A DNA stretch of 64,000 bases from Hormiphora californensis (Eukaryota; Ctenophora; Tentaculata; Cydippida; Pleurobrachiidae), in assembly GCA_020137815.1 (NCBI GenBank), contig CM035361.1:566024-630023 (forward strand), in the 5' to 3' direction. Below, in pieces: positions 1 through 26,803 of this stretch; position 1 is the stretch's first letter; every line of letters begins with the position of its first letter. A program made the position numbers and the translations under genes. Below the pieces are notes generated by a model. That model did not search any database, was not told the DNA's origin, and saw nothing but the letters and a program-made list of their open reading frames with translations.

Positions 1-3000
1 TATGTTATCTTCGTACAACTTGAAGGTTCCTCCAGCACAAATATCAGGTAGATCAGCCTTGGTTGGCTCTGAACGGGGTGAACGGGGTGAGGTGGGGGGG
101 GAGGTTAGGTAGGGGCTGAACGGGGTGAGGTGGGGTTAGGTAGGGGCTGAACGGGGGGAGGGGGGTTAGGTAGGCTCTGAACGGGGGGGGGGGGGTTAGG
201 TAGTTGAGCCTTGGTTGGCTCTGAACGGGGGGAGGTGGGGTGGTTAGGTAGGGGCTGTAGGAGGGGGGTAAGGTAGGGGCTGTAGGATTGTGTTATATTG
301 TCTCTAATATGATCGCAAAAGGCAAGCTTCCCCTCGTCCGACCCGAAGTTGGGAGATTCGTCGAAACAGCAACCTTCAGGCTGTTAAAATATTTTTTGAT
401 GCACGGCGACCTGTTTATTATAGTAGGGTCGGTTGTGGGAAGTTGGGCCTGGAATTTTAAATTTGACTTTCTGATATGATTAGGGACTCTATAAAAAGTC
501 CAAAGTACCATCCCACAGGTCTCTACCACCCCCGGTTCACTAATTAGTCGTAATTATGTGATTTATGACGTTATCGCCAATTAGCACTAATAATGCCAGT
601 TCCTGGTCACTTTGAGCTTAGATTTTGATACCAGCTGATAGAGGATCACTAGATTTTTCCGTTTGGCTGGCGGTTGGCTGGCACCACGTGGGATTACGGG
701 TTTAGGTCGTCGTGGGAGGTCGACATTATTCGCGTTCGATCGGGCTCGATGAGGTGATCAAAAGCTAGTGGGCCAGACCTTGGCCCCACCCCGTTCTTGG
801 CTTATTGGGATTTTTCGGTTTCCCGCCAAAATATTTTCCCGCCATATATATGCTTTATTTTTTGCCCCTGCACTGCCACTGCACATTTTTTTAATTGCTT
901 ATAATTAATTTGATAATCAATTTTGAATATTCCCACTTTTTGTAGACCTTTCTATATGCTTGAAGAGCATTCCTACAAAGTTTCAAGTCGATATTTATAG
1001 CAGAACGGAAAATATTTTCAAATGCTCAGGGGCAATGCTCAGGGGCACCAGAAAAATGTCCATTTTTTAATTGCTTATAATTAATTGGATAATTAATTTT
1101 GAATATTCCCAGCTTTTGTAGACCTTTCTATATGCTTGAAGAGCATTCCTACAAAGTTTCAAGTCGATATTTCAAGCAGATCGGGAGATAATTGCGCTCA
1201 GGTGCCCCTGGGCCACTTTTGTTAGTGCGAGGGCAATTTTAAAATTTTAATTGCTTATAATTAATTAATTAAGTAAAAAATCAAAAATCCGGCTCCGTGG
1301 TGACTCTTAGTTATACCACTAGAACATGCCTACAAAGTTTTAGATCGATATGTCAAACAGTGTGGCCACAGTTTGAATTTTAAAATTGCCCAGGGGCAGT
1401 TTTTTCAAATGCTCGGGGGCAAAATTCAGGGGCACCAGAAATGTCCATTTTTGCATGCCTATAACTCATTGATTACTTAATTTTGACTATTCTTACTTTT
1501 TGTAGATCATTTTTTATGCTTAAAGAGCATTCCTACAAAGTTTCAAGTCGATATTTCATGCAGATCGGGAGATAATTTCGGCTCAGGGGCAATGCCCAGG
1601 GGACAGAACACGCCATGCTCAGGGGCACGGTGCAGGGGCTACTTTTTAATTACCTATAATTAATTAATTAGGCAAAAAATCAAAAATCCGGCCACGTTAT
1701 GACACGTAGTTATACTACTAGAACACGCCTACAAAATTTCAGGTCGATATCTCAAAAAATTTGGCCACAATCGCTGCCTGAAATTTGCCCCCCCCCCCCC
1801 CCCCCCCGAAAAAAAGACCTACGTTTGTATATATAGGGCCGGCTTTTTGGATTTGGTGCAGGGGCAAAAAATTTTTTTTCTTCGTTTTTTCTGTTTTCTT
1901 CGGGTCGGAGGTGCCTGCCGGCACCTAAATATGGGGGATTGTGAGAGGGAGGATAATATATTACTTACCAATACAATACCCAGTAACATGTGAACTGCTG
2001 ATGGGCTTGTTAACCGTCAACAAGTAAACAAAGTAGTCCCCACAGTTCTTAACTTTAATGTCATGTCTGTAGGTACAACAAACACCGCTGGTATAATGGA
2101 CACACACCTGGACAATTACGAATTAATTTTGGGAAATTCGGAACCCAAATTTTTACAACTAATCCAGTTCCCACTCTCATCCCGTCTCATCTTGTGAAAT
2201 CCAGTTCCCACTCTTTAAAAACCCCCTTCATCTTGTGAAAGTGCTGCCAGGCCAATGCTCTGACCACAGTTCTCGCAAAGAAATGATTATAATAGGGCCA
2301 GACCAAATACCAATGCTCTGACAGTGAAAGTGAAACTAACCTCCCTATCCTCTATCTCATTGCTAGTAGGATGTTCTCCGTTCAGCCACATAGGGAAGGT
2401 AGCGGAGCACCTGTACCGAGAGGGGCACCTCTCTAACATTCGACCCTCACCAACTGTGAATCTGGGGAGGGGGTTAGATAACTCTGTAGTCTGTAATCAC
2501 TGAACTTCCTCAGAACAAACCACCTAAAGTTCAAGCAGGATTAATCTATAACTCACCTGAACCATCCGTTTAGTTTAGTGTTATAGAGATTGGATTTAGT
2601 AGTGCTGAACACCTCTGTGTTTCTAATATCTCCATACTCTTGGTACACGTTGGGGTTACAGGCTGTAGGAGGGGTGGTGTTAGTGTTACAAGCTGTATGA
2701 GGGGTGGTGTTAGTGTTCACATGGGGAGGAGGGGTGGTGTTAGTGTTCAAGTGAAGGGAGGGGGTTAGTGATCACATGGGGAGGTGGATCGGTCAGTAAA
2801 AGAAGGAAAATAACTGCAGATTAATTTATTGAAATTAGCTGCAGTATGTCAATCTACTAGTAATTGTAGATTAAATTGACAGTTTATTGAAATCAGCTAC
2901 ACTCACGATCGCAGGTAGGTGTAGGTGATGTTTTATCAACATTAGCAGTTCCACACTGCTGCCACTCTGTACCCAGCACCACCTGAGCCACTAACAACAA

Positions 3001-3027
3001 GCACAATATCATCCCCCTCTTCATCAT
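1..3027 (-). CDS. D8C-domain (uromodulin/GP2-like) secreted protein, 3' end off the left edge
   Basis: Exons on the minus strand are 3027-2907, 2662-2557, 2461-2341 and 2107-1969, all with AG/GT borders and matching phases; a further likely exon is 57-1. Exon 1 starts at ATG ATG AAG and encodes a signal peptide (a hydrophobic CLLLVAQVVLG stretch), then CGT. Exons 2-4 form a D8C domain: LNGWFRF, RCPSRYRCSATFPMWLNGEH, then a cysteine pair (GVCC) and VKNCGDYFVYLL. This is the cysteine-rich module that precedes the ZP domain in uromodulin and GP2 and is common in invertebrate secreted proteins. The last visible exon reads DICAGGTFKLYEDN, but its phase does not follow directly from exon 4, so a small exon is missing or the exon 4 donor is misplaced. 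The role in this animal is unknown. A ZP domain could follow outside the window. Confidence 0.72.
58..290. repeat. G-rich minisatellite next to a D8C exon
   Basis: Irregular copies of a G-rich unit (ggggttaggtaggggctgaa and variants). The 3' part repeats the exon junction at 51-70: 'gccttggttggctctgaac' occurs at 56-74 and again near 208-226. The repeat lies in the intron just upstream (on the minus strand) of the putative exon 57-1. Confidence 0.75.
314..352. repeat. 39-bp dispersed repeat, identical at 44857-44895
   Basis: A 39-base stretch beginning cgcaaaaggcaagcttcccc is identical at 314-352 and 44857-44895. The flanks differ. This is probably a remnant of one transposon family. I see no gene between 300 and 840. 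Confidence 0.7.
840..1930. repeat. Dispersed non-coding repeat with internal subunits (copy 1)
   Basis: Built of about 200-bp subunits sharing 'attcctacaaagtttcaagt', 'ttgcttataattaattg' and short 'caggggca' runs. It ends in a C-run followed by the hairpin ggtgcctgccggcacc. A second copy lies at 45420-46368 with 'caagggca' in place of 'caggggca' and the same hairpin end. There is no plausible ORF. The class is unknown; the terminal hairpin followed by CTAA is only weakly Helitron-like. Confidence 0.8.
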
Positions 3028-3433
3028 CCTTGATAGATGATTCACAACGAAGCTGGGAAGGGAAAACTATGAATTGAGAAGTCTGGAGGGTTCTCTGATA
3101 GCTCTTCCACATGGGATGGTGGGGCCGGGACAACGACTGAGTATTAGAGAGGTGATGGTCAAACCGGGACATGTCTTTAGTATTGTCCCACCACCACCGG
3201 CTGAAAACTCAGACTGGATCATAGATGCTATATTTGGAGGTTAGAATGGTTAGTTTTGGATATAATTGGTCATTCAAAGTTAATATCTCTCTACCAATCT
3301 CGTTTGTATTCTCTCTTTTCCGTACTTTCATATTCTAACTATTCTATCGATTCGCTGTCATGGTTGAGTAATTGGATTTTTCATGTTAGGTGTGGTAAAA
3401 TCTACAAACCCGCCGTCACAGGGAGATAGAGGG

Positions 3434-3524
<91 letters not shown>

Positions 3525-3543
3525 TAGAGGAAGACAGAGAGAG
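3434..3543. repeat. (GA)n microsatellite
   Basis: Nearly pure GA repeats. The reading frames through it (Arg-Glu or Ser-Leu strings) are artefacts. Confidence 0.95.
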
Positions 3544-3668
3544 GAAGACCGTAGAAAGTATAGCTCGTCAGTGGCACGATGGGACTGGGGCCCGTAATTC
3601 CATGTGAAAGGAAGGGGTAGTTTAGCACACTCTCTGTCCACCCCCCGCCCTCTCTCTCCCCCTTTCTA

Positions 3669-3838
3669 GTAAATCAGACCATCTCGTCTCCAGAGTCCAG
3701 TTTACTAAAACTAAAGAGCTCAGAAGGGGAGGGGATAATGACTTGAAGTAGAAATTCTACTTCAAGTCATTGTCGCCTTCCCCCCCTGAGCTCTTTAGTT
3801 TTAGTGAACTGGACTCTGGAGACGAGATGGTCTGATTT
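3669..3838. mobile_element. Foldback/MITE-like inverted repeat
   Basis: The left arm (aaatcagaccatctcgtctc...) and right arm (...gagacgagatggtctgattt) are near-perfect reverse complements about 80 bp long, meeting at 'gaagtagaaattctacttc'. It is non-coding and lies between the D8C gene and RECQL5. Nothing else was recognised in 3840-4320. Confidence 0.85.
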
Positions 3839-4324
3839 AAAAGATGGTTAAACTGAGAGGGAGGGGAGCTAACTGCTGGGAGGACAGTGTTTGATGTTGT
3901 GCGACGTGGAGGAATTGATCGGGATTAGAGTGACAGATTTAGGATAAAACATTCCAGATCTTTACCCAATATCTCCGTTTTCTAATCCTATCTCTTCGAT
4001 GAGGGTGGGTGAGAGAGACCCACCTGCCCCTCATAAACAGTTCAATTCTGGATAATGTAAAACAAGTGGTTAAAAATGTGAGAAATTGTTTAAAAACAGG
4101 ACTCGAAATAACAAAGTGATATAGTGCTGTGGCAAACACCAGGCCCGGAGAACTCACTCACACTTATAAATTTAGTAGCGCTAAAAATAAATAGATCTGG
4201 TCAATAGAAAACCAGCATGCTCTGACAGTATCACAATTTCTGATCTGCCCCAGTCTCTTCTTGTCTTATTGAGTTACAGAACATCCTGTATCCTAAATGA
4301 GGGGTGGGGTGCAGAGCATCCTTC

Positions 4325-4431
4325 TCAGTTCAGCCTAACACTCCTGATTCTCTTCATCACCTCTCCCTCCTCCCAAACATCTCCAAACTCCTCAGACAGA
4401 ACTTTGATAACCCCCACAACATCTCGTACCA

Positions 4432-4443
<12 letters not shown>
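4325..4443 (-). other. Open frame continuing the RECQL5 SRI domain after a one-base shift
   Basis: Past the RECQL5 stop (TGA at 4434-4432), another minus-strand frame stays open to a TGA at 4327-4325. It encodes a helix-rich stretch with VMVRDVVGVIKVLSEEF, which could be the missing third helix of an SRI domain. The overlap with the annotated end suggests a one-base frameshift (real or assembly error) near 4434-4445. No GT donor was seen that would join the two frames by splicing. Confidence 0.5.
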
Positions 4444-10902
<6,459 letters not shown>

Positions 10903-11284
10903 TAACTAGGGAGAAATAATATATTTGACTTTTCAATACTACTTTTCAAATTTAGATTTAGTATCACACCTTTAGATTTAAAAAAACGATTTGGCAGTAC
11001 ACAAGGTCAACTTGGGTTGTGTTGGGTCGGGTGTTGCAGGTTGCTTGATAATGACATTTAACTAGATTACTAGACCCTGGTGAATACAATACACTATACA
11101 GTACCCCTACTAAAACCCAACAAGAAAACTACACACATTTCATCTGGAACACAAGTACAGCTTCTTTGTCACTAAATAACTAAGCAGTGTGAAATAAATA
11201 AAACGAGTGACGCGAAAGATCGTATTACATACTGAACAAAGGCAAAAAAACCACAGACAATACAATTAAACCGACGAGACCGTA

Positions 11285-11430
11285 TAAGAGTGAGAGAAAG
11301 AGCGAGAGAGGGAGAGAGAGAGAGATAGAGAGAGGGAGAGAGAAAGAGAGAAAGAGAGCGAGAGAGGGAGAGAGAGAGAGAGATAGAGAGAGGGAGAGAG
11401 AAAGAGAGAAAGAGAGCGAGAGAGGGAGGA
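11285..11430. repeat. GA-rich tandem repeat
   Basis: Imperfect GA-rich units of about 70 bp (gagagggagagagagagaga...aaagagagcgagagaggg), seen twice or more. It lies upstream of RECQL5. No gene was found from 10903 to 17800. Confidence 0.85.
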
Positions 11431-11670
11431 AGAAAAAAGAGAGCCCTCATCTTTTGGCCCCTTTTCTCCACTTTTATCTCAAAACGACACATTCTATTTC
11501 TTGAAGTTCAAGATTACAAATAGACGGGGTAATCCAATCGCTCTCTTTTGGTGATTGGTCCCTCTCTTACACTCACACAACCCAGTATCCCAGGTTCCTA
11601 AGACGTCTTTAACAAACAAAAAAACAAACACTCGCACAGCCACACTCAATTAGTTTGTATATTTTCGGTC

Positions 11671-12373
11671 TTGTTGATGCCAGATCCGGATGTCCGCGAC
11701 CTAGATGTTCAGATGTCTGCGGACGGTTCATGGTTGAAACATATATCTAACTATACTACAGCTATTGTTACTATTGTAAGGACGGCTTCCCTTTGTGTGG
11801 TTGGATATTCAGTGTGTTTAGAGACGGTACACCAGACGTTATGTTGCAACTCTTTAATTCTTTGATCAGGCCTATACTAGTCGAGTATTGTTGCCTAGTC
11901 TGGAACCCTTCCAAGGCCAGTGATATCAAGGCTATTGAGAATGTACAGAGATGTTTCACCAGACGTCTTGACGGTATGCAGGGTCATGACTATTGGGATA
12001 GGCTGAAATTGCTCAATCTTATGTCCCTTCAGCGTCGGAGGCAGCGCTACATGCTGATCCATGTGTGAAAGACGATTCAGGGTTTTGTACCGAATTCTGC
12101 CCACCTAGTAATTCAACAGCACGCTAGATTGGGTACGCGGATAGTCCCTCCACCTTACCCCTACAGAGCAGAACCAAACGAGCTAATCAATTTCATTGCT
12201 CATTCGGTCCTCATTTATGGAACACTACCAGCTGCTGTCAATTCTTGTGTGAGCTTAAATCAGTTCAAATCATCATTGGGCAACTACTTGACAGTATTTC
12301 ACGATCGTCCTCCAGTCAGAGGGCACCCGCCACTTCCAAATGACCTTTCGCCTCAATGTGCTGTGCTGTGCTG
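11671..12373 (+). mobile_element. Non-LTR retrotransposon (LINE) 3' fragment, decayed
   Basis: The translation resembles the C-terminal end of LINE reverse-transcriptase ORFs: first DLDVQMSADGSWLKHI, then after a frameshift LFNSLIRPILVEYCCLVWNP, IENVQRCFTRR and YWDRLKLLNLMSLQRRRQRY, then a stop and a final FKSSLGNYL region. This is the post-RT region seen in CR1/jockey-like elements. The clade is uncertain and the fragment is inactive. Confidence 0.8.
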
Positions 12374-13022
12374 ATGAGTGTGAGTGTGGGGAAAGTTGAA
12401 CTCGACATTCATACATAATTCCTTCAGTGATGTCGTCTTCTGGCAAGATCCCTTTCTTCTTTATACTTTTTTGTCCACAGACCCCTGGACACCCACGCAT
12501 GCAGGACGGAGCCCAGCGTGTACCTGTGCCCCAGGGGCGGTAGCCACGGTCAGGGAGAGTTGAGCTGAAACCCGCCACAAGCAGGGTCCAGGGGCGTAGG
12601 CCTGGCGGTGTGTAGAAGGGCAGAACTCCCGCGATTATGGCTCAGGGGCTGCTTACATCTAAAAAACAGTTGGCAAACGTTGCTGGCCCCTGATAGCGCG
12701 GGATAAGGCAGCGATTTCAAAAAAAAGCACAACAGATTTTTCAAGACTTTTTGTTTTTTAGTTTTAAATTAGTGGAAGCTCTTACGGTATTCCCACGACC
12801 GTGGGAAAAGAGAGATAGATAGAAATACTAAGAGAGAGAAATTTATCTCTCTTAGTATTTCTATCTATCTCTCTTTTCCCACGACCGTGGGAATACCGTA
12901 TACTCCATTTTTTTTCAACTGTTCACCCCCCAAAGTCGTGCGCGGAATTGTTTTGCGCGTCTATCACATGTTAACGTGTAGCGCGCGCAGCGTAAATTAA
13001 AATATCGCACGCGCACGAGTTG
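12165..13022. repeat. Duplicated segment, copy 1 (copy 2 at 14494-15262)
   Basis: From 'cagagcagaaccaaacgagc' to 'cgcacgcgcacgagttg' the sequence is almost identical to 14494-15262. Copy 1 has about 86 extra bases at 12783-12900, a palindromic insertion that copy 2 lacks. The segment includes the end of the LINE fragment. Confidence 0.9.
12783..12900. mobile_element. Palindromic MITE insertion with a matching empty site
   Basis: A 118-bp perfect-looking palindrome (tacggtattcccacgaccgt ... acggtcgtgggaataccgta). At the matching place in the second copy (15113-15144) only the 32-bp core palindrome remains. The flank ttcccacgaccgtggga is therefore repeated on both sides of about 86 inserted bases. 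Confidence 0.8.
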
Positions 13023-13041
13023 GAGGGTGAACAGTTGAATA
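12913..13041. mobile_element. MITE with TTCAACTGTTCACCC termini
   Basis: The left end ttcaactgttcacccccc and right end gagggtgaacagttgaa are inverted. The inner arms are GC-rich (gtgcgcgg.../...cgcacgcgcac). The left half also occurs at about 15158-15262. Confidence 0.75.
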
Positions 13042-13640
13042 AAAATTGGCATACGTTGCAGGCCCCTTATAATATAATATAAGGGGCCTGGAGGGAATAC
13101 CGCGCTAGGGGGGAATACATAATCAATCATATCTCCGGTTCCAGATAAGGTACAGACATCGTTTTGGTAGCGTTGGAAAGAGGAAGATAACAGCTTTCAA
13201 ATGCAACCGGTTTCAGGTCTCTATCTTATCAGGAACAGGAGATATGAACCAAACTCCGCAAAATCGAGTGCGGTAAAATCAAAATTTGAATGAAATTTTT
13301 AAAAAGGTGTCCCTGCAAGAATCTGTGACGTCACTTTTTGAAAACAACCCATCTTTCAACGGCTATTGCTCAGCCTCCTTAAGTCCAATTAACTTCTCTC
13401 AAAAACAGCAAGGTAGATAATCGTCAGATCTAACAACTGGTGAAAGAATCAAGTCAAACGGACTTCAGGAGCCAAAGTTATAAGCACCGCCGTTTTTTCG
13501 ACCGCAAAGTTATCTTCGACCCAGCCGGGATCAGGCCAAACGCGCGCGCGGCATTCCCTCCAGTCCCCTCGTTTACGGTGGCAGATTCCGGCCAAGTGTT
13601 TTTTCAATCAAGTGAAATATTTTTGTTTGAAGTTTTATAA

Positions 13641-14474
13641 AAATTTTATTTCAAAATAAAAATAATCATGTCGTTAAAATTATTGGCCGGAATCTGCCAC
13701 GCGGGTGGCAGATTCCGGCCAAGATTCTCAAAAAACCTTGGCCAGAATCTGCCACACACGTGGCAGATTCTGGCCAACCAACTAAAACTTGTTTATATCA
13801 AAGCGAAAACCACTGTACCCGACTAATTTTGATACGCTGAATCACGTAAGATACTTTTCCAATCCCTCAGAGGTCGGGAAAGTGTCATAATTGACCATAA
13901 TTGGGTCTAATTGACCCCACTTACAACTTTTCACCTTAAAACGATAGACGCTTATGTGAAGGCACTTTTCCGACTAATTTTGATACGCTGAATCACGTAA
14001 GCAACTTTTCCAAGTCCTCAGAGATCGGCAAAGTGCCCTAATTGAGCAATTAAGGCTAATTAGACCCAATTATACCCAATTAAGGCATTTTCCCGACCTC
14101 GGAGGACTTGGAAAAGTTGCTTACGTGATTCAGCGTATCAAAATTAGTCGGAAAAGTGCCTTCACATAAGCGTCTATCGTTTTAAGGTAAAAAGTTGTAA
14201 GTGGGATCAATTAGACCCAATTATGGTCAATTATGACACTTTTCCGACCTCTGAGGGATTGGAAAAGTATCTTACGTGATTCAGCGTATCAAAATTAGTC
14301 GGGTACAGTGGTTTTCGCTTTGATATAAACAAGTTTTAGTTGGTTGGCCAGAATCTGCCACGTGTGTGGCAGATTCTGGCCAAGGTTTTTTGAGAATCTT
14401 GGCCGGAATCTGCCACCCGCGTGGCCAGATTCCGGCCAATAATTTAACGACATGATTATTTTATTGAAAATTTT
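13641..14474. mobile_element. Long foldback element, arms about 400 bp
   Basis: The left arm contains aataatcatgtcgttaaa, a 'ggccggaatctgccac' palindrome and 'gactaattttgatacgctga'. The right arm carries the same sequence inverted, meeting near 14070 (ggctaattagacccaatt). It is non-coding, with high identity between arms, and probably forms a non-autonomous DNA transposon. Confidence 0.85.
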
Positions 14475-14493
14475 TCATTGAAAAAAAAATTGC

Positions 14494-15262
14494 CAGAGCA
14501 GAACCAAACGAGCTAATCAATTTCATTGCTCATTCGGTCCTCATTTATGGAACACTACCAGCTGCTGTCAATTCTTGTGTGAGCTTAAATCAGTTCAAAT
14601 CATCATTGGGCAACTAATTGACAGTATTTCACGATCGTCCTCCAGTCAGAGGGCACCCGCCACTTCCAAATGACCTTTCGCCTCAATGTGCTGTGCTGTG
14701 CTGATGAGTGTGAGTGTGGGGAAAGTTGAACTCGACATTCATACATAATTCCTTCAGTGATGTCGTCTTCTGGCAAGATCCCTTTCTTCTTTATACTTTT
14801 TTGTCCACAGACCCCTGGACACCCACGCATGCAGGACGGAGCCCAGCGTGTACCTGTGCCCCAGGGGCGGTAGCCACGGTCAGGGAGAGTTGAGCTGAAA
14901 CCCGCCACAAGCAGGGTCCAGGGGCGTAGGCCTGGCGGTGTGTAGAAGGGCAGAACTCCCGCGATTATGGCTCAGGGGCTGCTTACATCTAAAAAACAGT
15001 TGGCAAACGTTGCTGGCCCCTGATAGCGCGGGATAAGGCAGCGATTTCAAAAAAAAGCACAACAGATTTTTCAAGACTTTTTGTTTTTTAGTTTTAAATT
15101 AGTGGAAGCTCTTACGGTATTCCCACGACCGTGGGAATACCGTATACTCCATTTTTTTTCAACTGTTCACCCCCCAAAGTCGTGCGCGGAATTGTTTTGC
15201 GCGTTTATCACATGTTAACGTGTAGCGCGCGCAGCGTAAATTTAAATTTCGCACGCGCACGA
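14494..15262. repeat. Duplicated segment, copy 2
   Basis: Second copy of 12165-13022, directly after the foldback element at 13641-14474. It differs by isolated substitutions and by lacking the palindromic insertion found in copy 1. Confidence 0.9.
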
Positions 15263-15271
15263 GTTGAGGGG

Positions 15272-15426
15272 TAAAGTCGGATTTTTTGAAGTTGTCACCC
15301 CCCTTCTCGTGCGCGGAATGTTTTTGCGCGTCACATCACATGTTAACGTGTGGTGTGCGCGTGAAAATTGATAAATTTCACATGCGCGGTCATTTTGGGG
15401 TGACAACTTCAAAAAATCCGACTTTA
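15272..15426. mobile_element. 155-bp MITE, family A (copy 1)
   Basis: Inverted ends taaagtcggattttttgaag and cttcaaaaaatccgacttta, with an inner GC-rich palindrome around ttaacgtgtggtgtgcgcg. Other copies lie at 17158-17317 and 38757-38911. Confidence 0.9.
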
Positions 15427-16255
15427 TGGCGGTGCATGAGTGCACGATGAAATTTTCAACAAAAACATGAAAAAAAGAAAAAAAATGAAAAAGAAAAAAA
15501 GAAAATTTTAAAAAAATGAAAAAACGATTTTTGAAAATTTTGTGTGCACTCATGCGCCGCGTGAACGGCTCAAAAGTGCACGGTAAAAAAATTGTTCCAT
15601 TTTTTTGACAAATGTTAATTTGCCTCAAATGTTGTTTTTAGACGTCGTCCCACCGTCCGCCAAGCTTGCCAAGTCGTCTAGACCGAGGCTGTACCTGACT
15701 AAACGTGTTTTACCCCAGATGGGCTTGAGACGGATTCAGATGGGCTTGAGACGGGCTAAAACAGGCTCAAACAGGCTCGAAACGGGCTTGAAAGAGGCTT
15801 GAGACGGGTTGAAATAGGCTAAAGACTTGCGTTTTACGAGTAGCCCGTCTCAAGCCCATCTCAAGCCTGTTTCGAGCCCATTTCGAGCCCATTTCAAGCC
15901 CATTTCAAGCCGTCTCAAGCCCATTTGACTCCATCTCAAGCCCATCTGGGGTAAAACACGTCCAGACGGGTACAGCCTCAGTCTAGACGACGTGGCAAGC
16001 TTGGCGGACGGTGGGACGACGTCTAAGAACAACATTTGAGGCAAATGAACATTTGTCAAAAAAATGGAACAATTTTTTTACCGTGCACTTTTGAGCCGTT
16101 CACGCGGCGCATGAGTGCACACAAAATTTTCAAAAATCGTTTTTTTCATTTTTTAAAATTTTTTTAAAAATTTTCTTTTTTTCATTTTCATTTTTTTCTT
16201 TTTTTTCATGTTTTTGTTGAAAATTTCATCATGCACTCATGCACCGCCATACATG
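15424..16255. mobile_element. Foldback element with minisatellite core
   Basis: Arms of about 400 bp are inverted copies (tatggcggtgcatgagtgca ... tgcactcatgcaccgccata), containing A/T-rich runs and a conserved gacgtcgtcccaccgtccgc block. The centre (about 15715-15960) is a repeat of gggcttgagacggg units. There is no transposase ORF. Confidence 0.85.
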
Positions 16256-16583
16256 TCATCATGTTCTAATTAGCTGATCCGGTCTCCCATAGTTTTATTT
16301 GTACCACCGTTTCACCGTTTTAAAATCGAAAACATGCAGTATTTTGTGGCGTGAAAAGCAATAAATATTAAATTGGGAACAAAAAAACGTGATAAAAATA
16401 TCAGCAAATAATACAGTTTAGTTACAGAACCCCGATTTACTGCAGAACCTCAATTTACCAAATATAAATCAGTTTCACCCCATATATGATATTTATTACC
16501 GAGCACTGAGCAGCCCAGTAAATCAGGGTCCGACTGTTTATGCTATGTGTACTGATACTATGTAATTACTTAAAGATTGACAA

Positions 16584-16885
16584 GATACCTAAAACTTGTC
16601 TCCTATTTTATTTTTTCGATTTATCAGGAGTTTTAAGCATCTTTTTCGGATTTTTTGTAGAAAAATATTCAAAACAGGGCGCTTTCCAGCCACAGGGCTA
16701 GATTTCAGCCGCCCTATACTTTTTCAGCAGCCAAATGTTTAAACAAGTGCGGTGCGGCGCTGGAAAGCGCCCTGTATTGAATATTTTTCTACACGACAAA
16801 ATAAATCTGAAAAATGCTTAAAACTCCTGATAAATCGAAAAAATAAGAAAGAAGAAAAGTTCTAGGTATCTTGTCAACCTTTAAA
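16584..16885. mobile_element. Foldback element, arms about 120 bp
   Basis: The left arm (aagattgacaagataccta ... cagggcgctttccagc) is inverted in the right arm (gctggaaagcgccctg ... taggtatcttgtcaacctt). A pogo-like remnant (cccgatttactg) flanks it. Confidence 0.8.
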
Positions 16886-17157
16886 GCCCAATATTTGAAC
16901 CCCCAAATCAATACATGTTGTACATAAAACAGTCGGATCCCGATTTACTGTGCAACCCCCTAAAGGCTAAAACCAATTACCCGGGCAACACTCTTCCCTG
17001 AGCATCCCGGTAAATCTTGTTGAGTAAGGGGTCAGCAAGCTAAATCGGGGTCCAACTGTATCCAACTGTTGAATCAGACATCATACAAATACTGCTGAAC
17101 ACTATATATAACTGCTAATATATTACGAAACCTTTATGGATTATTCTCAATATATGA

Positions 17158-17317
17158 TAAAGTCGGATTTTTTGAAGTTGTCACCCCCAAATGACCGCGC
17201 ATGTATGTGAAATTTATCAATTTCATTTTGACGCACACACCACACGTTAACATGTGATGTGACGCGCAAAAACATTCCGCACACGAGAAGGTGACAACTT
17301 CAAAAAATCCTACTTTA
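17158..17317. mobile_element. MITE family A (copy 2)
   Basis: Same termini and inner palindrome as 15272-15426, with the middle inverted relative to that copy. A pogo-like MITE remnant follows at 17331-17399. From 17400 to 17820 I see no gene. Confidence 0.88.
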
Positions 17318-17828
17318 CTCCTCATTAGTACATTCGGACCCCGATTTACCGGGATCCTCGGGGGAAACCATTTTGCCAGGTAGATCGGGGTCCGACTGCA
17401 GTACTTTAACACACAACTAACGCACACAAAAACTCGCATAAATTAATACAGTCTACTACAACATTAAACTAATAAACATAATCAGCCCAAAACTCATGAA
17501 AGATATTTGTAGCATAAATTCTAATATTTACCGAAATCAATCCGATTCTAAACACACTAAATTTCAGTTCCTTCATTTTACGTGTTTCTCCAAAAAATTC
17601 TTCAAGTTCAATATTATTGTCCGAAATCCTAATATTATTTTCATCGTCCCAATAACATTCAGGACATCATCCTGTTATTCAATACTGTCAATAATTTATT
17701 GACGCGTTCACCCCTATCCAATACCAGGTATCACTGTCTCTTGTTTACATTTGTAAAGAAATTAGAGGGTCAAGTCTCTCCTTGTTCTAACCCTCCTTTA
17801 CAAATTTGTAAAGAAAGAGGGTCATGTC

Positions 17829-18058
17829 CAGGAACCGACCGAACCAAGTAAACAACCAATCAGAACTCGTTAGTTAGGTCACGTGACTGATTATCAGCCA
17901 ATCAGGGACCTTGGGTATGATATCCCCTCTTTCTTCTATCGTCCTGTGCTGTCTCTCTCTCATGTTGTCTCGCGCGCTCTCTCCTACCCCCTTCCCAAGA
18001 AGAGAGGCGACACCGTACCCAATCAGGGACCAGTATTTCCTGATTCGGTCGGTTCCTG
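17829..18058. mobile_element. MITE family B (CAGGAACCGACCGAA termini) with an internal insertion
   Basis: Ends caggaaccgaccgaa and ttcggtcggttcctg. Other copies are about 109-116 bp; here about 110 extra bases lie inside, flanked by repeated 'aatcagggacc'. It lies just downstream of the ERO1 stop codon. Confidence 0.88.
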
Positions 18059-18075
18059 GTCAATTCTCTCCGACA

Positions 18076-26571
<8,496 letters not shown>

Positions 26572-26734
26572 CTGAAATAGTGAGAATAATCAAAATTATT
26601 TATTATTATTTGGGTAGATGAGCTAAAAGGAGTGTCAGTATTCACTTTATTTTACACATTGGTTAGGCAAGGTGTGGAAGTCACACACAAACACCTGGTG
26701 TGGTGAATGGTGAGAAAAATACTGAAAGAGGGAG

Positions 26735-26761
26735 AGGGGAGGGGGGGGGGGGAAAAAAAAA

Positions 26762-26803
<42 letters not shown>

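Noticed and set aside
840-1930. Helitron
   Set aside because: The terminal hairpin followed by CTAA is suggestive, but there is no TC start or A/T insertion evidence, and no Rep/helicase ORF.
3383-3641. ORFs of Arg/Glu or Ser/Leu strings across (GA)n tracts (also at 7464-7949, 11172-11492, 22413-23053 and 49247-49510)
   Set aside because: They are forced open by the dinucleotide repeat and have no coding-like composition outside it. Parts of 7464-7949 do overlap true RECQL5 exons, which are annotated separately.
15605-16059. Two ORFs with the same protein start on opposite strands
   Set aside because: They are the two arms of a foldback element, not genes.
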